From Paludibacter sp. (GTDB lineage Bacteria > Bacteroidota > Bacteroidia > Bacteroidales > Paludibacteraceae), in NCBI GenBank assembly GCA_018054805.1, contig JAGPIU010000001.1, positions 1 through 15,363 of the forward strand: a stretch of DNA of 15,363 bases, given 5' to 3'. Below are positions 7,774-13,886 of the stretch, one piece after another; position 1 is the stretch's first letter; the number at the start of each line of letters is the position of its first letter. The notes beneath the pieces are model-generated. The model saw only the letters and a list, made by a program, of their open reading frames with translations, made no database searches and had not been told where the DNA came from. Position numbers and translations under genes: made by a program.

Positions 7774-7965
7774 ATGTTTTCACCACATAGTACACAATAG
7801 TTTTGAAACAACAGAAAAGAATAAGAACACATAGGATTATCCCGAATATCGGGATAATTTCAGAGCGATAAAAGTATCGTCAGATACTTTTACTATGTGA
7901 ACTAAGTCTTTTTCCTCAATTATTTCTATGTGTACTATTGTGTTAGAAATATATCATTTAATATT
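7771..7965. repeat. Structured repeat element, copy 2
   Basis: This is the second direct copy of the element at 7414-7610, in the same orientation about 160 bp away. The two hairpin stems are unchanged: ATTATCCCGA (7836-7845) with TCGGGATAAT (7849-7858), and TAAAAGTATC (7869-7878) with GATACTTTTA (7883-7892). The first loop differs (ATA here, ATG in copy 1), as do several bases outside the stems. The outer arms are CACATAGTACACAATAG (7784-7800) and CTATGTGTACTATTGTG (7926-7942), which pair with one-base bulges. Preserved stems with changed loops suggest that the fold matters. Confidence 0.8.
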
Positions 7966-8126
7966 ATTCGCTACTTAGCTCCATATATTTAAAACGCAAA
8001 ACAGTAAATTTGGCTGTATTATTCTTATTCACTACATTCTTTTTGTTACTTAAACCTGTATACCGAATTAAATATTCTGACAACCAACTATCGCACCATA
8101 TATATTTATTCACTATATCTGATTAC

Positions 8127-8181
8127 CATATAAAACGTATATAAAACGCATATAAAATGCATATAAAACGCATATAAAACG
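8127..8181. repeat. Five-unit 11-bp tandem repeat
   Basis: Five consecutive 11-bp units of the form CATATAAAACG start at 8127, 8138, 8149, 8160 and 8171. Unit 2 has T for C at its first base, and unit 3 has TG for CG at its end. An inverted partial unit, CGTTTTATA, follows at 8194-8202. The 11-bp period is close to one helical turn, so the A-tracts fall on one face of the DNA. There are no unique spacers, so this is not CRISPR. Confidence 0.8.
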
Positions 8182-8284
8182 CTCCTATATATCCGTTTTA
8201 TATCCTGTTTATTTCCATTTTATTTGGTATTATAATATATTGAAAATAATATTGAGTATACAGGTTGCTCACTGTAAACAAAAG

Positions 8285-8651
8285 AACAGAGCCCGTAAGA
8301 GTCGTTTTCAATTACCACTCTTCACGGATATGCCACCCTTCAGGGATATGTCCTTTAAACGAGCAAATAATGGCGCTCGTTCGACGGGTTTTGTAAACCC
8401 GTCGGAATGTATTATAAGGATTTTTTAATCCGCTAAGCTACAAATGTACATTTGGAAAATACTCATAAACTTGTGGTAGCTTTAAAACACATCGGTATCA
8501 TATCGGAACACAGTTCCTCATAGTATATTCCGACGGGATTCGGAATTACTCCCTATGGTCGTGACCTCTGGTTCCCGTCGAACGTGTGCGAAGCTTAGTG
8601 CTTTTAAATAGTATATCCGTTTGGTCGGGGGTAACTTATACAAGCTCTGTT
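8285..8651. repeat. Hairpin-rich REP/BIME-like block
   Basis: This block of about 370 bp is bounded by AACAGAGC (8285-8292) and its inverse GCTCTGTT (8644-8651). Inside are an 18-bp tandem duplication (8315-8350) and a 7-bp stem AACGAGC/GCTCGTT (8358-8364, 8375-8381). They are followed by a perfect 10-bp hairpin CGACGGGTTT/AAACCCGTCG (8382-8391, 8395-8404) and GGATT/AATCC (8418-8422, 8427-8431). Further on are a 14-bp palindrome CAAATGTACATTTG (8441-8454) and CGACGGGA/TCCCGTCG (8531-8538, 8573-8580). The word CGACGGG recurs in two of the stems. Tandem small hairpins of this kind are typical of REP/BIME sequences mobilised by RAYT (IS200-like) transposases, but no transposase gene is present. 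That assignment is inference. Confidence 0.55.
8315..8350. repeat. 18-bp tandem duplication
   Basis: Two adjacent 18-bp units at 8315-8332 and 8333-8350 share the pattern CCACyCTTCAsGGATATG and differ at only two positions. It lies at the left end of the hairpin-rich block. Confidence 0.7.
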
Positions 8652-8760
8652 TTATGACAAAAAAGATGTATTTTAAGCAGTTTTAATTCGTTTAGGCAAA
8701 ACTTAATAAGCCCCAATGTTGTTTTAACGAAAATTACTTATAAAAATCAATTGAAAATCG

Positions 8761-8788
8761 TTTGAAATTGTAAAATTGATTACTTTTG
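8761..8788 (+). promoter_or_regulatory. Putative promoter of the polyprenyl synthase gene
   Basis: TACTTTTG (8781-8788) matches TAnnTTTG, and TTTG (8761-8764) lies 16 nt upstream, a little closer than usual. A start near 8795 would give a leader of only about 20-25 nt before the ATG at 8818. It also supports rejecting the TTG start at 8776, which would lie within the promoter. Confidence 0.5.
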
Positions 8789-8817
8789 CAAGCCGAACGA
8801 CAATTCCCACATTCTCC

Positions 8818-9792
8818 ATGAATTTAATAGATGACATCAGAAAGCCGATAGCAACTGAAATGCAGATTTTCAAAAAGATATTTGCGGACTCACTACGTTC
8901 GGACAATCCGCTACTTTCGAGCATTAACGACTATGTGCTACAGGGGAGCGGCAAACAGCTTCGTCCTATTCTGACGATTCTCTCATCGAAACTCTTAGAA
9001 AATGTAACCGAGGCCACTTACAATGCTGCACTTTCGTTAGAGTTACTGCACAATGCCAGTCTTATTCACGACGATGTGGTGGATGATACTATGGAGCGTC
9101 GCGGACGCCGCTCGGTAAATGCACGGTGGTCGAACAAAGTGGCTGTCCTTTCGGGCGATTATATGCTTTCGAATGCACTTATCAGCGCCACACGCACCCG
9201 GAATCTTGATATATTATTTGCAGTTTCAACCATTGGAATGGAACTTTCGGATGGCGAACTACTACAACTCACCAACACACAACAAACCAAAATTACCGAA
9301 GAGGATTATTTTAAAGTAATCCGTAAAAAAACAGCTTTGCTCTTTGCTACCTGCACCGTGGTTGGCGCATATGCCGCCGGCGCAACAGAAGATCAGGTAC
9401 AGAAATTGCGTAACTTTGGAGAGTATCTTGGAATCTGCTTTCAGATAAAAGATGATATTTTCGACTATTATTCTGATATTGAAATAGGAAAACCCACTGC
9501 AAACGACCTCAGAGACGGCAAGGTAACACTACCGCTCATTTATGCCCTCAAAAACACCACGGGCGAAATCAGAGAAAAATGTCTTGCAATTATCGACAGC
9601 AAAGACTTTAGCAATGAACACGTGGAGTTGATTATGAATTTTGCAAAAGAAAACGGAGGACTCGAATATGCCTCACAATTGATGATCGATTTCAAAAACC
9701 GTGCTATCAGCGAGCTCGCCGACTTCCGCGATGGAGATGTAAAAAATGCGCTCATTCAATGTGCCGAGTTTGCAGCTGCCAGAAAGAGCTAA
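8818..9792 (+). CDS. Long-chain trans-polyprenyl diphosphate synthase
   Basis: This enzyme condenses isopentenyl diphosphate units onto an allylic diphosphate and probably makes the side chain of menaquinone. The 324-residue protein has the IPP-binding GKQLRP (45-50), the first Asp-rich motif DDVVD (85-89) followed by RRGRRS, and the second Asp-rich motif DDIFD (212-216). The residue five positions before the first motif is Ala80, not an aromatic, which in this family allows products longer than farnesyl diphosphate. IspB-like octaprenyl or heptaprenyl synthase is therefore the likely class; the exact chain length cannot be read from the sequence. The frame is open from a TTG at 8776, but ATG 8818 is chosen because homology begins at MNLIDDIRKPI and the promoter box lies between the two. 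A hairpin terminator follows 48 nt after the stop, so the gene is probably monocistronic. Confidence 0.93.
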   Translation: MNLIDDIRKPIATEMQIFKKIFADSLRSDNPLLSSINDYVLQGSGKQLRPILTILSSKLLENVTEATYNAALSLELLHNASLIHDDVVDDTMERRGRRSVNARWSNKVAVLSGDYMLSNALISATRTRNLDILFAVSTIGMELSDGELLQLTNTQQTKITEEDYFKVIRKKTALLFATCTVVGAYAAGATEDQVQKLRNFGEYLGICFQIKDDIFDYYSDIEIGKPTANDLRDGKVTLPLIYALKNTTGEIREKCLAIIDSKDFSNEHVELIMNFAKENGGLEYASQLMIDFKNRAISELADFRDGDVKNALIQCAEFAAARKS

Positions 9793-9839
9793 AACAGCAG
9801 CAATAATACCATCGCATTAATACTTTTCAGCCAACCAAG

Positions 9840-9866
9840 GACATGACCAGCAGTCATGTCTTTTTT
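9840..9866 (+). terminator. Intrinsic terminator after the polyprenyl synthase
   Basis: An 8-bp stem, GACATGAC (9840-9847) with GTCATGTC (9853-9860), and a 5-nt loop are followed directly by six T residues. Its place 48 nt after the stop codon fits a rho-independent terminator. Confidence 0.8.
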
Positions 9867-10135
9867 CATCTAGAAACATTGGCAAAATCCGATTCAGATA
9901 CATCTCTCAGAAATTAGCTGTTTATCTCAATCAAAACCTTAGCTCTCTTTCGTCAATTATGTCACGACAACGAACTTCCAAAAAAACAGACACAGGCACC
10001 TAGCCCCACACAAGAACCTATCATTAAGCCAATTACAAAAATAAGAAAACAAACAACTACAAACAAACATAAGAATTCACATATATTCATCGTAAAATAA
10101 TTATCTGCAACAACTAAATTATCATATTTTATTTC
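9867..10135. other. Intergenic stretch with no clear gene
   Basis: Between the terminator and the promoter box of the decarboxylase gene I see AT-rich DNA with no strong repeats. The only coding candidate is a short minus-strand frame for a one-helix peptide (9962-10090), listed separately at low confidence. Confidence 0.6.
9962..10090 (-). CDS. Possible small single-helix membrane protein
   Basis: A 42-codon frame starts with ATG at 10090 and ends with TGA. The predicted peptide has one hydrophobic stretch of about 30 residues, rich in Phe, Val, Ile and Gly, and five Cys. It could be a small membrane protein, but hydrophobic peptides arise readily by chance from the A/C-rich opposite strand. 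I see no good promoter or ribosome binding site for it. It is listed only so that it can be tested. Confidence 0.18.
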   Translation of the reverse strand: MNICEFLCLFVVVCFLIFVIGLMIGSCVGLGACVCFFGSSLS

Positions 10136-10143
10136 TATTTTTG
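10136..10143 (+). promoter_or_regulatory. Putative -7 box for the decarboxylase gene
   Basis: TATTTTTG matches TAnnTTTG about 95 nt before the chosen ATG. No -33 TTTG is visible at the expected distance. Immediately downstream, near the predicted start, TTTTCTT and AAGAAAA (10150-10156 and 10158-10164) form an inverted repeat around one base. Confidence 0.4.
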
Positions 10144-10239
10144 CGAACTTTTTCTTCAAGAAAACACAATCTAACTATTTCAGATTTAATTCCGAAAGCA
10201 CAACTAAACAATTCAAATTACACACAAGCAGCCACAACA

Positions 10240-11631
10240 ATGAAAAACAAGTACAGAGACCTGATCGAACAAAGCTTTGAATTCCCGAATGAAGAATTCA
10301 ATGTAATTGAAAATAATCTTGAATGGTTTGGAGTTCCGCTTATGGACATTATCAAACAATATGGCACTCCCCTGAGAATAGCATATCTGCCGAAAATAGG
10401 ACAAAACATTCAAAAGGCACGACGCATGTTCAATGTGGCAATGGCCAAAGTGGACTACAATGGCGATTACAACTATTGCTACTGTACTAAAAGTTCCCAT
10501 TTCTCATTTGTAATGGAGGAAGTGCTCAAACAGGGAGTTCACCTGGAAACATCCTCGGCCTTCGATATAAACATCATGGAATCGCTTTACGAGCAGGGAC
10601 TTATGAAACCTGACACCTACGTAATTTGCAACGGATTTAAGCGACCACAATATGTAGAGAACATACAGAACCTTATGCGACAAGGATTTACAAACGTAAT
10701 CCCTATTCTCGACAATAAATTTGAACTCGACTTGCTCCTGAAGGACTTCGACATGAAATTTAAAGTAGGCATAAGAATTGCAGCCGAGGAAGAACCAAAA
10801 TTCGACTTTTACACCTCACGACTTGGCATCAGATACAACGATATTATTCCATACTACATGAATAATATAGCTGAGAATGAACAGGTGGAGTTGAAAATGC
10901 TGCACTTCTTTATAAACACCGGAGTAAAAGACACTGCTTACTATTGGAATGAGCTAAACAAGGCAATCAACCTGTATTGCGAGTTGAAAAAGAAATGTCC
11001 TGAACTCGACAGCCTGAACATTGGCGGAGGCTTTCCAATTCAGACTCACCTTGACATGTCATACGACTATGAATATATGGCCGAAGAAATTGTGGCACAG
11101 GTAAAAAACATATGCGACTTAAACGGAGTAGCCGAGCCACATATATTTACCGAATTCGGATCGTACACAGTAGGCGAAAGCGGAGCAATGCTTTACTCTA
11201 TTGTAAACCAGAAGAAACAAAACGATCGTGAGCTTTGGAATATGATAGACAGTTCGTTCATGACTACACTCCCTGACACATGGGCTATCAATCAGCGCTT
11301 TGTATTTCTGGCCATCAACAACTGGGATTCTGAATACGAACGCGTAAACTTAGGCGGACTAACCTGCGATAGTGAAGATTTTTACAACGCAGAAGTTCAC
11401 TCTAATGCAATTTTCCTCCCGAAAATGCAGGAAGAACGCGAACAATATATCGGATTCTTCCACACCGGAGCTTATCAGGAGTCACTCAGTGGCTTTGGTG
11501 GTATACAACACTGCCTTATTCCCGCGCCCAAGCTGGTAATAATCGACAAAGACGAAGATGGCGAATACTTTACCAAACTTTTTGCCAAAGAACAAAGCTA
11601 CAAATCGATGTTGAAAATCCTGGGCTACTGA
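10240..11631 (+). CDS. PLP-dependent decarboxylase, arginine-decarboxylase-like
   Basis: This is a fold-type III PLP decarboxylase (alanine racemase-like barrel plus beta domain) of 463 residues. Proteins of this length and sequence in Bacteroidota are usually annotated as arginine decarboxylase, which makes agmatine for polyamine synthesis. The PLP-binding lysine is probably Lys84 in YCTKSSH. The glycine-rich phosphate-binding segment is NIGGGFP (260-266). The catalytic Cys-Asp pair is in LTCDSED (374-380), and TGAY (409-412) matches the C-terminal tyrosine site. Other usual motifs differ. EFGSYTVGESG (305-315) replaces the common EPGR block, and LHFFINTG (221-228) replaces HFHxGS. Substrate specificity is therefore less certain than the fold: diaminopimelate or carboxynorspermidine decarboxylase are alternatives. 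ATG 10240 is chosen over the TTG at 10141 because homology starts at MKNKYRDLIEQSF and the promoter box overlaps the earlier start. A strong terminator hairpin follows. Confidence 0.85.
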   Translation: MKNKYRDLIEQSFEFPNEEFNVIENNLEWFGVPLMDIIKQYGTPLRIAYLPKIGQNIQKARRMFNVAMAKVDYNGDYNYCYCTKSSHFSFVMEEVLKQGVHLETSSAFDINIMESLYEQGLMKPDTYVICNGFKRPQYVENIQNLMRQGFTNVIPILDNKFELDLLLKDFDMKFKVGIRIAAEEEPKFDFYTSRLGIRYNDIIPYYMNNIAENEQVELKMLHFFINTGVKDTAYYWNELNKAINLYCELKKKCPELDSLNIGGGFPIQTHLDMSYDYEYMAEEIVAQVKNICDLNGVAEPHIFTEFGSYTVGESGAMLYSIVNQKKQNDRELWNMIDSSFMTTLPDTWAINQRFVFLAINNWDSEYERVNLGGLTCDSEDFYNAEVHSNAIFLPKMQEEREQYIGFFHTGAYQESLSGFGGIQHCLIPAPKLVIIDKDEDGEYFTKLFAKEQSYKSMLKILGY

Positions 11632-11649
11632 CACAGAACCCAACAAAAG

Positions 11650-11689
11650 CACAACGGGTCGCATTTTACAATGCGACCCGTTGTGTTTT
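11650..11689. terminator. Bidirectional terminator between the decarboxylase gene and deoC
   Basis: A perfect 16-bp stem (11650-11665 with 11670-11685) and a TTAC tetraloop are followed by TTTT on the plus strand. The AAAA before the stem gives a U-run on the other strand. It starts 18 nt after the decarboxylase stop and 20 nt beyond the deoC stop, so it probably ends transcription from both convergent genes. Confidence 0.88.
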
Positions 11690-11708
11690 ATAATTATCAA
11701 AGACTTTA

Positions 11709-12587
11709 TCAGAAGTAAGTCACTTCATGACCTTCGATAGAGGTAAGCAGATTATTAGCCAAACGACTTGCTCCGAAGCGGAACATTTTGTTATTCAACC
11801 ACTCATTGCCAAGCAGAGCTTTTACAATAGTATAATGTTTCACTGCATCATCAGTAGTCACAATTCCACCCGCAGGCTTATAAGCCACCTTCACTCCGGT
11901 TTTCTCATACCATTCCTTGATAGCAGAACACATTACATAAGTAGCTTCGAGGGTTGCAGCCACAGGAATTTTACCAGTTGATGTTTTGATAAAATCGGCA
12001 CCGGCAGCCATTGCAATCAAGGAAGCCTTCTTGATATTTGAGGCCGACTGAAGCGCTCCCGATTCTATAATTACTTTTAAATGTGCATCGCGACAAACTG
12101 CTTTCAGTTCAGTAAGTTCTTCGTACATTTCCTCGAAATTACCTTCGAGAAATTTACCAATAGAAATCACCACATCAATTTCGGTAGCACCTTCGGCCAC
12201 AGCCATTGCAGTCTCGGCAACCTTCACTTCAATAAAAGTCATCGACGAAGGAAATCCGGCGGCCACCGAAGCAATACCGATATCCTCTTTGAGATATTCT
12301 TTTACCACAGGCACCATCGAAGGATATACACAAATAGCACCTACATTGGGCAAATGCGGATATGCAGCTTTGAAACCGTTTACTTTTTCGCACATTGCAA
12401 TGATTTGCGCATCAGTATCGGTCCCGTTAAGTGAAGTAAGGTCAATCTGACTCAGACACTGCTTGTACACTTCCACATTATTATTGCTTTCGAAACTCTC
12501 TGATAAAATTCGATCGATGTCAGCTTTTACTTCCGCATCACTCAAATTGCAATTATATAACCTAAATAAATCGTCGAACTTGCTCAT
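11709..12587 (-). CDS. deoC: Deoxyribose-phosphate aldolase
   Basis: DeoC cleaves 2-deoxyribose 5-phosphate to glyceraldehyde 3-phosphate and acetaldehyde in deoxynucleoside breakdown. The 292-residue protein is longer than E. coli DeoC (259 aa), with about 35 extra residues at the N-terminus. Such extensions are seen in related bacteria. The Schiff-base lysine is Lys201 in ADFIKTSTGK. The supporting catalytic residues are Asp138 in TEIDVV and Lys237 in YKPAGGI. DLTSL (49-53) near the N-terminus also matches the family. The gene begins 37 nt after the mazG-like gene on the same strand, so it is probably the last gene of a psd-mazG-deoC transcript. It ends at the bidirectional terminator. Confidence 0.96.
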   Translation of the reverse strand: MSKFDDLFRLYNCNLSDAEVKADIDRILSESFESNNNVEVYKQCLSQIDLTSLNGTDTDAQIIAMCEKVNGFKAAYPHLPNVGAICVYPSMVPVVKEYLKEDIGIASVAAGFPSSMTFIEVKVAETAMAVAEGATEIDVVISIGKFLEGNFEEMYEELTELKAVCRDAHLKVIIESGALQSASNIKKASLIAMAAGADFIKTSTGKIPVAATLEATYVMCSAIKEWYEKTGVKVAYKPAGGIVTTDDAVKHYTIVKALLGNEWLNNKMFRFGASRLANNLLTSIEGHEVTYF

Positions 12588-12624
12588 AATTAATTATATT
12601 AAAAAACCTCAGACCCCAAACAGA

Positions 12625-12960
12625 TCAAAGTTTATCATTTTCTAAATGTCTTTTATTATCGCGGTTTGTTTTTTTCTCGATATTCTTGCGGAAAGCCTCT
12701 GTCAGGTCCACACCTGTTTGATTTGCCATACAAACCAAAACCCAGAGCACATCGGCCATTTCGTCGGCAAGATTGTATTTCTCATCCGATTTTTTAAACG
12801 ACTGATCGCCATAAGTTCGGGCCATAATCCGCGCCAACTCACCCACCTCTTCAGTCAGAATGGCCATATTCGTAAGCTCACTAAAATAGCGCACTCCGTA
12901 TTGCCGAATCCAGTCGTCGACCATTTTCTGAGCCTCCGATATGGAAATGTCATTATTCAT
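12625..12960 (-). CDS. MazG-like nucleotide pyrophosphohydrolase
   Basis: This is a 111-residue single-domain protein of the all-alpha NTP pyrophosphohydrolase (MazG/dUTPase-like) superfamily. Members hydrolyse nucleoside triphosphates to monophosphates and pyrophosphate, often to clear non-canonical nucleotides. The metal-binding pattern ExxE...ExxD is present as E38-E41 in LTEEVGELAR and E67-D70 in LADEMADVLW. The C-terminal tail is charged and probably flexible. Its start codon overlaps the end of psd by 8 nt, which implies translational coupling. deoC follows after 37 nt. The natural substrate is not determinable from the sequence. It is too short to be the two-domain E. coli-type MazG. 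Confidence 0.9.
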   Translation of the reverse strand: MNNDISISEAQKMVDDWIRQYGVRYFSELTNMAILTEEVGELARIMARTYGDQSFKKSDEKYNLADEMADVLWVLVCMANQTGVDLTEAFRKNIEKKTNRDNKRHLENDKL

Positions 12961-13621
12961 TTAGTCGGGCAATTATGGTTTCGTTTCCGGTAGTTTTATC
13001 GCCAGTCTGTACAAAAATCTCAGTATCCATTGGAAGAAACAAGTCCACCCTTGAACCAAATTTAATAAAGCCGAGATGCTCGTTCAAATGACAGGCTTTT
13101 CCGGCATGTGCATAAGTTACAATACGACGTGCCAATGCTCCCGCAATCTGACGAAGCAAAATTTCGGTACCTGCATGAGTTTTAATTACCACAGTGGAGC
13201 GTTCGTTTTCGTGACTCGATTTTGGGAGATAAGCACCAATATGACGGCCATCGTGATGTACCGCTTTGAGTACAGTACCGGCAACCGGATACCAATTGGC
13301 ATGCACATTGAAAACCGACATAAAAATTGAAACCTGAATACGTTTATCTCCAAAATATTCTGATTCTTCGGTTGGCTCCACTACCACAATAGTGCCATCG
13401 GCCGGTGCAACCACTAATCCGGGATCGTCAATTTCGACCACACGCGTAGGATTGCGAAAAAAATACGCAAAAAAACACAACACAGCTGCCGACACGCTTG
13501 TGGTGATTGCCAGTGCTAAATGTGGAAAACGAAGGTAAATAAAAAGGTTGAGTACGAAAAGAATAAAAAGCAGCGATAGTAATATAAGCCTTCCTTCTTT
13601 GTGAATTTTAATATATCTCAT
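12953..13621 (-). CDS. psd: Phosphatidylserine decarboxylase proenzyme (short form)
   Basis: Psd converts phosphatidylserine to phosphatidylethanolamine at the inner membrane. This 222-residue protein is the short Psd type. It has two adjoining hydrophobic segments at the N-terminus (about 11-31 and 34-56), then FRNPTR and the soluble catalytic domain. Autocleavage, which forms the pyruvoyl cofactor, is expected between Gly189 and Ser190 in KFGSRVD (encoded at 13052-13057). SVFNVHANWYPVAG (102-115) carries conserved family residues, including the histidine at 107. The 3' end overlaps the mazG-like gene by 8 nt. I see no pssA next to it in the window, although the two are often close. It is divergent from purB. 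Confidence 0.95.
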   Translation of the reverse strand: MRYIKIHKEGRLILLSLLFILFVLNLFIYLRFPHLALAITTSVSAAVLCFFAYFFRNPTRVVEIDDPGLVVAPADGTIVVVEPTEESEYFGDKRIQVSIFMSVFNVHANWYPVAGTVLKAVHHDGRHIGAYLPKSSHENERSTVVIKTHAGTEILLRQIAGALARRIVTYAHAGKACHLNEHLGFIKFGSRVDLFLPMDTEIFVQTGDKTTGNETIIARLNE

Positions 13622-13702
13622 TGTTTTTCAGTTTCAAAATCAGTTTACGACAAACACTTAACACTGTCAGAGTTTTCACAAATCTGAAAGGCGAAAAGCA
13701 AA

Positions 13703-13734
13703 CAAAAATATAGAAAAACTTTTATCAATGCAAG
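13703..13734 (-). promoter_or_regulatory. Putative promoter of the psd-mazG-deoC cluster
   Basis: On the minus strand, TATTTTTG (13703-13710) matches TAnnTTTG. CTTG (13731-13734), one mismatch from TTTG, lies 20 nt upstream. It would give a leader of about 75 nt before psd. Confidence 0.45.
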
Positions 13735-13770
13735 CCTGCAAACAAACTTTTTATTTCACACAGAATTGAT

Positions 13771-13778
13771 TAACTTTG
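13771..13778 (+). promoter_or_regulatory. Putative -7 box for purB
   Basis: TAACTTTG matches TAnnTTTG about 110 nt before the purB start. No -33 TTTG is seen. Together with the psd box it would make a divergent promoter region. Confidence 0.4.
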
Positions 13779-13886
13779 CAGCTTCAAAAAATCAGAATAT
13801 GAGTGCCGGAGCCACAAGCCGAAGTGTTAGTAAATCGCATTCTGAAAAATTCTGCCTGAAAATTCAAAAAACTCAATATCAAACAT

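Larger units (their letters stand above)
7388..8775. other. Gene-free, repeat-rich 1.4 kb region
   Basis: No convincing coding sequence lies between the divergent polA and polyprenyl synthase genes. In order it holds element copy 1 (7414-7610), a putative polA promoter (7630-7660), unstructured AT-rich DNA, a GC-rich palindrome (7758-7773), element copy 2 (7771-7965), more AT-rich DNA without visible features, an 11-bp tandem array (8127-8181), and a hairpin-rich block (8285-8651). Then follows about 110 bp of AT-rich DNA up to the promoter at 8761. The base composition switches sharply from AT-rich (8000-8270) to more GC-rich (8290-8640) and back. This suggests that the hairpin block arrived separately from its surroundings. 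Confidence 0.8.

Noticed and set aside
8127..8181. CRISPR array
   Set aside because: The units are 11 bp and directly adjacent, with no unique spacers and no cas genes nearby.
8240..8428. 62-codon plus-strand frame in the gene-free region
   Set aside because: It starts at a TTG without promoter or ribosome binding site, runs through the tandem duplication and a perfect hairpin, and ends in another hairpin. It is better explained as repeat DNA.
7388..8775. Replication origin next to polA
   Set aside because: The phased repeats and AT-rich DNA are suggestive, but I see no cluster of DnaA boxes (TTATCCACA-like) and no dnaA or dnaN in the window.
8776..8817. TTG start for the polyprenyl synthase
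   Set aside because: It lies upstream of and across the TACTTTTG promoter box; ATG 8818 fits the family N-terminus.
10141..10239. TTG start for the decarboxylase
   Set aside because: It overlaps the -7 box, and the added residues show no family resemblance.
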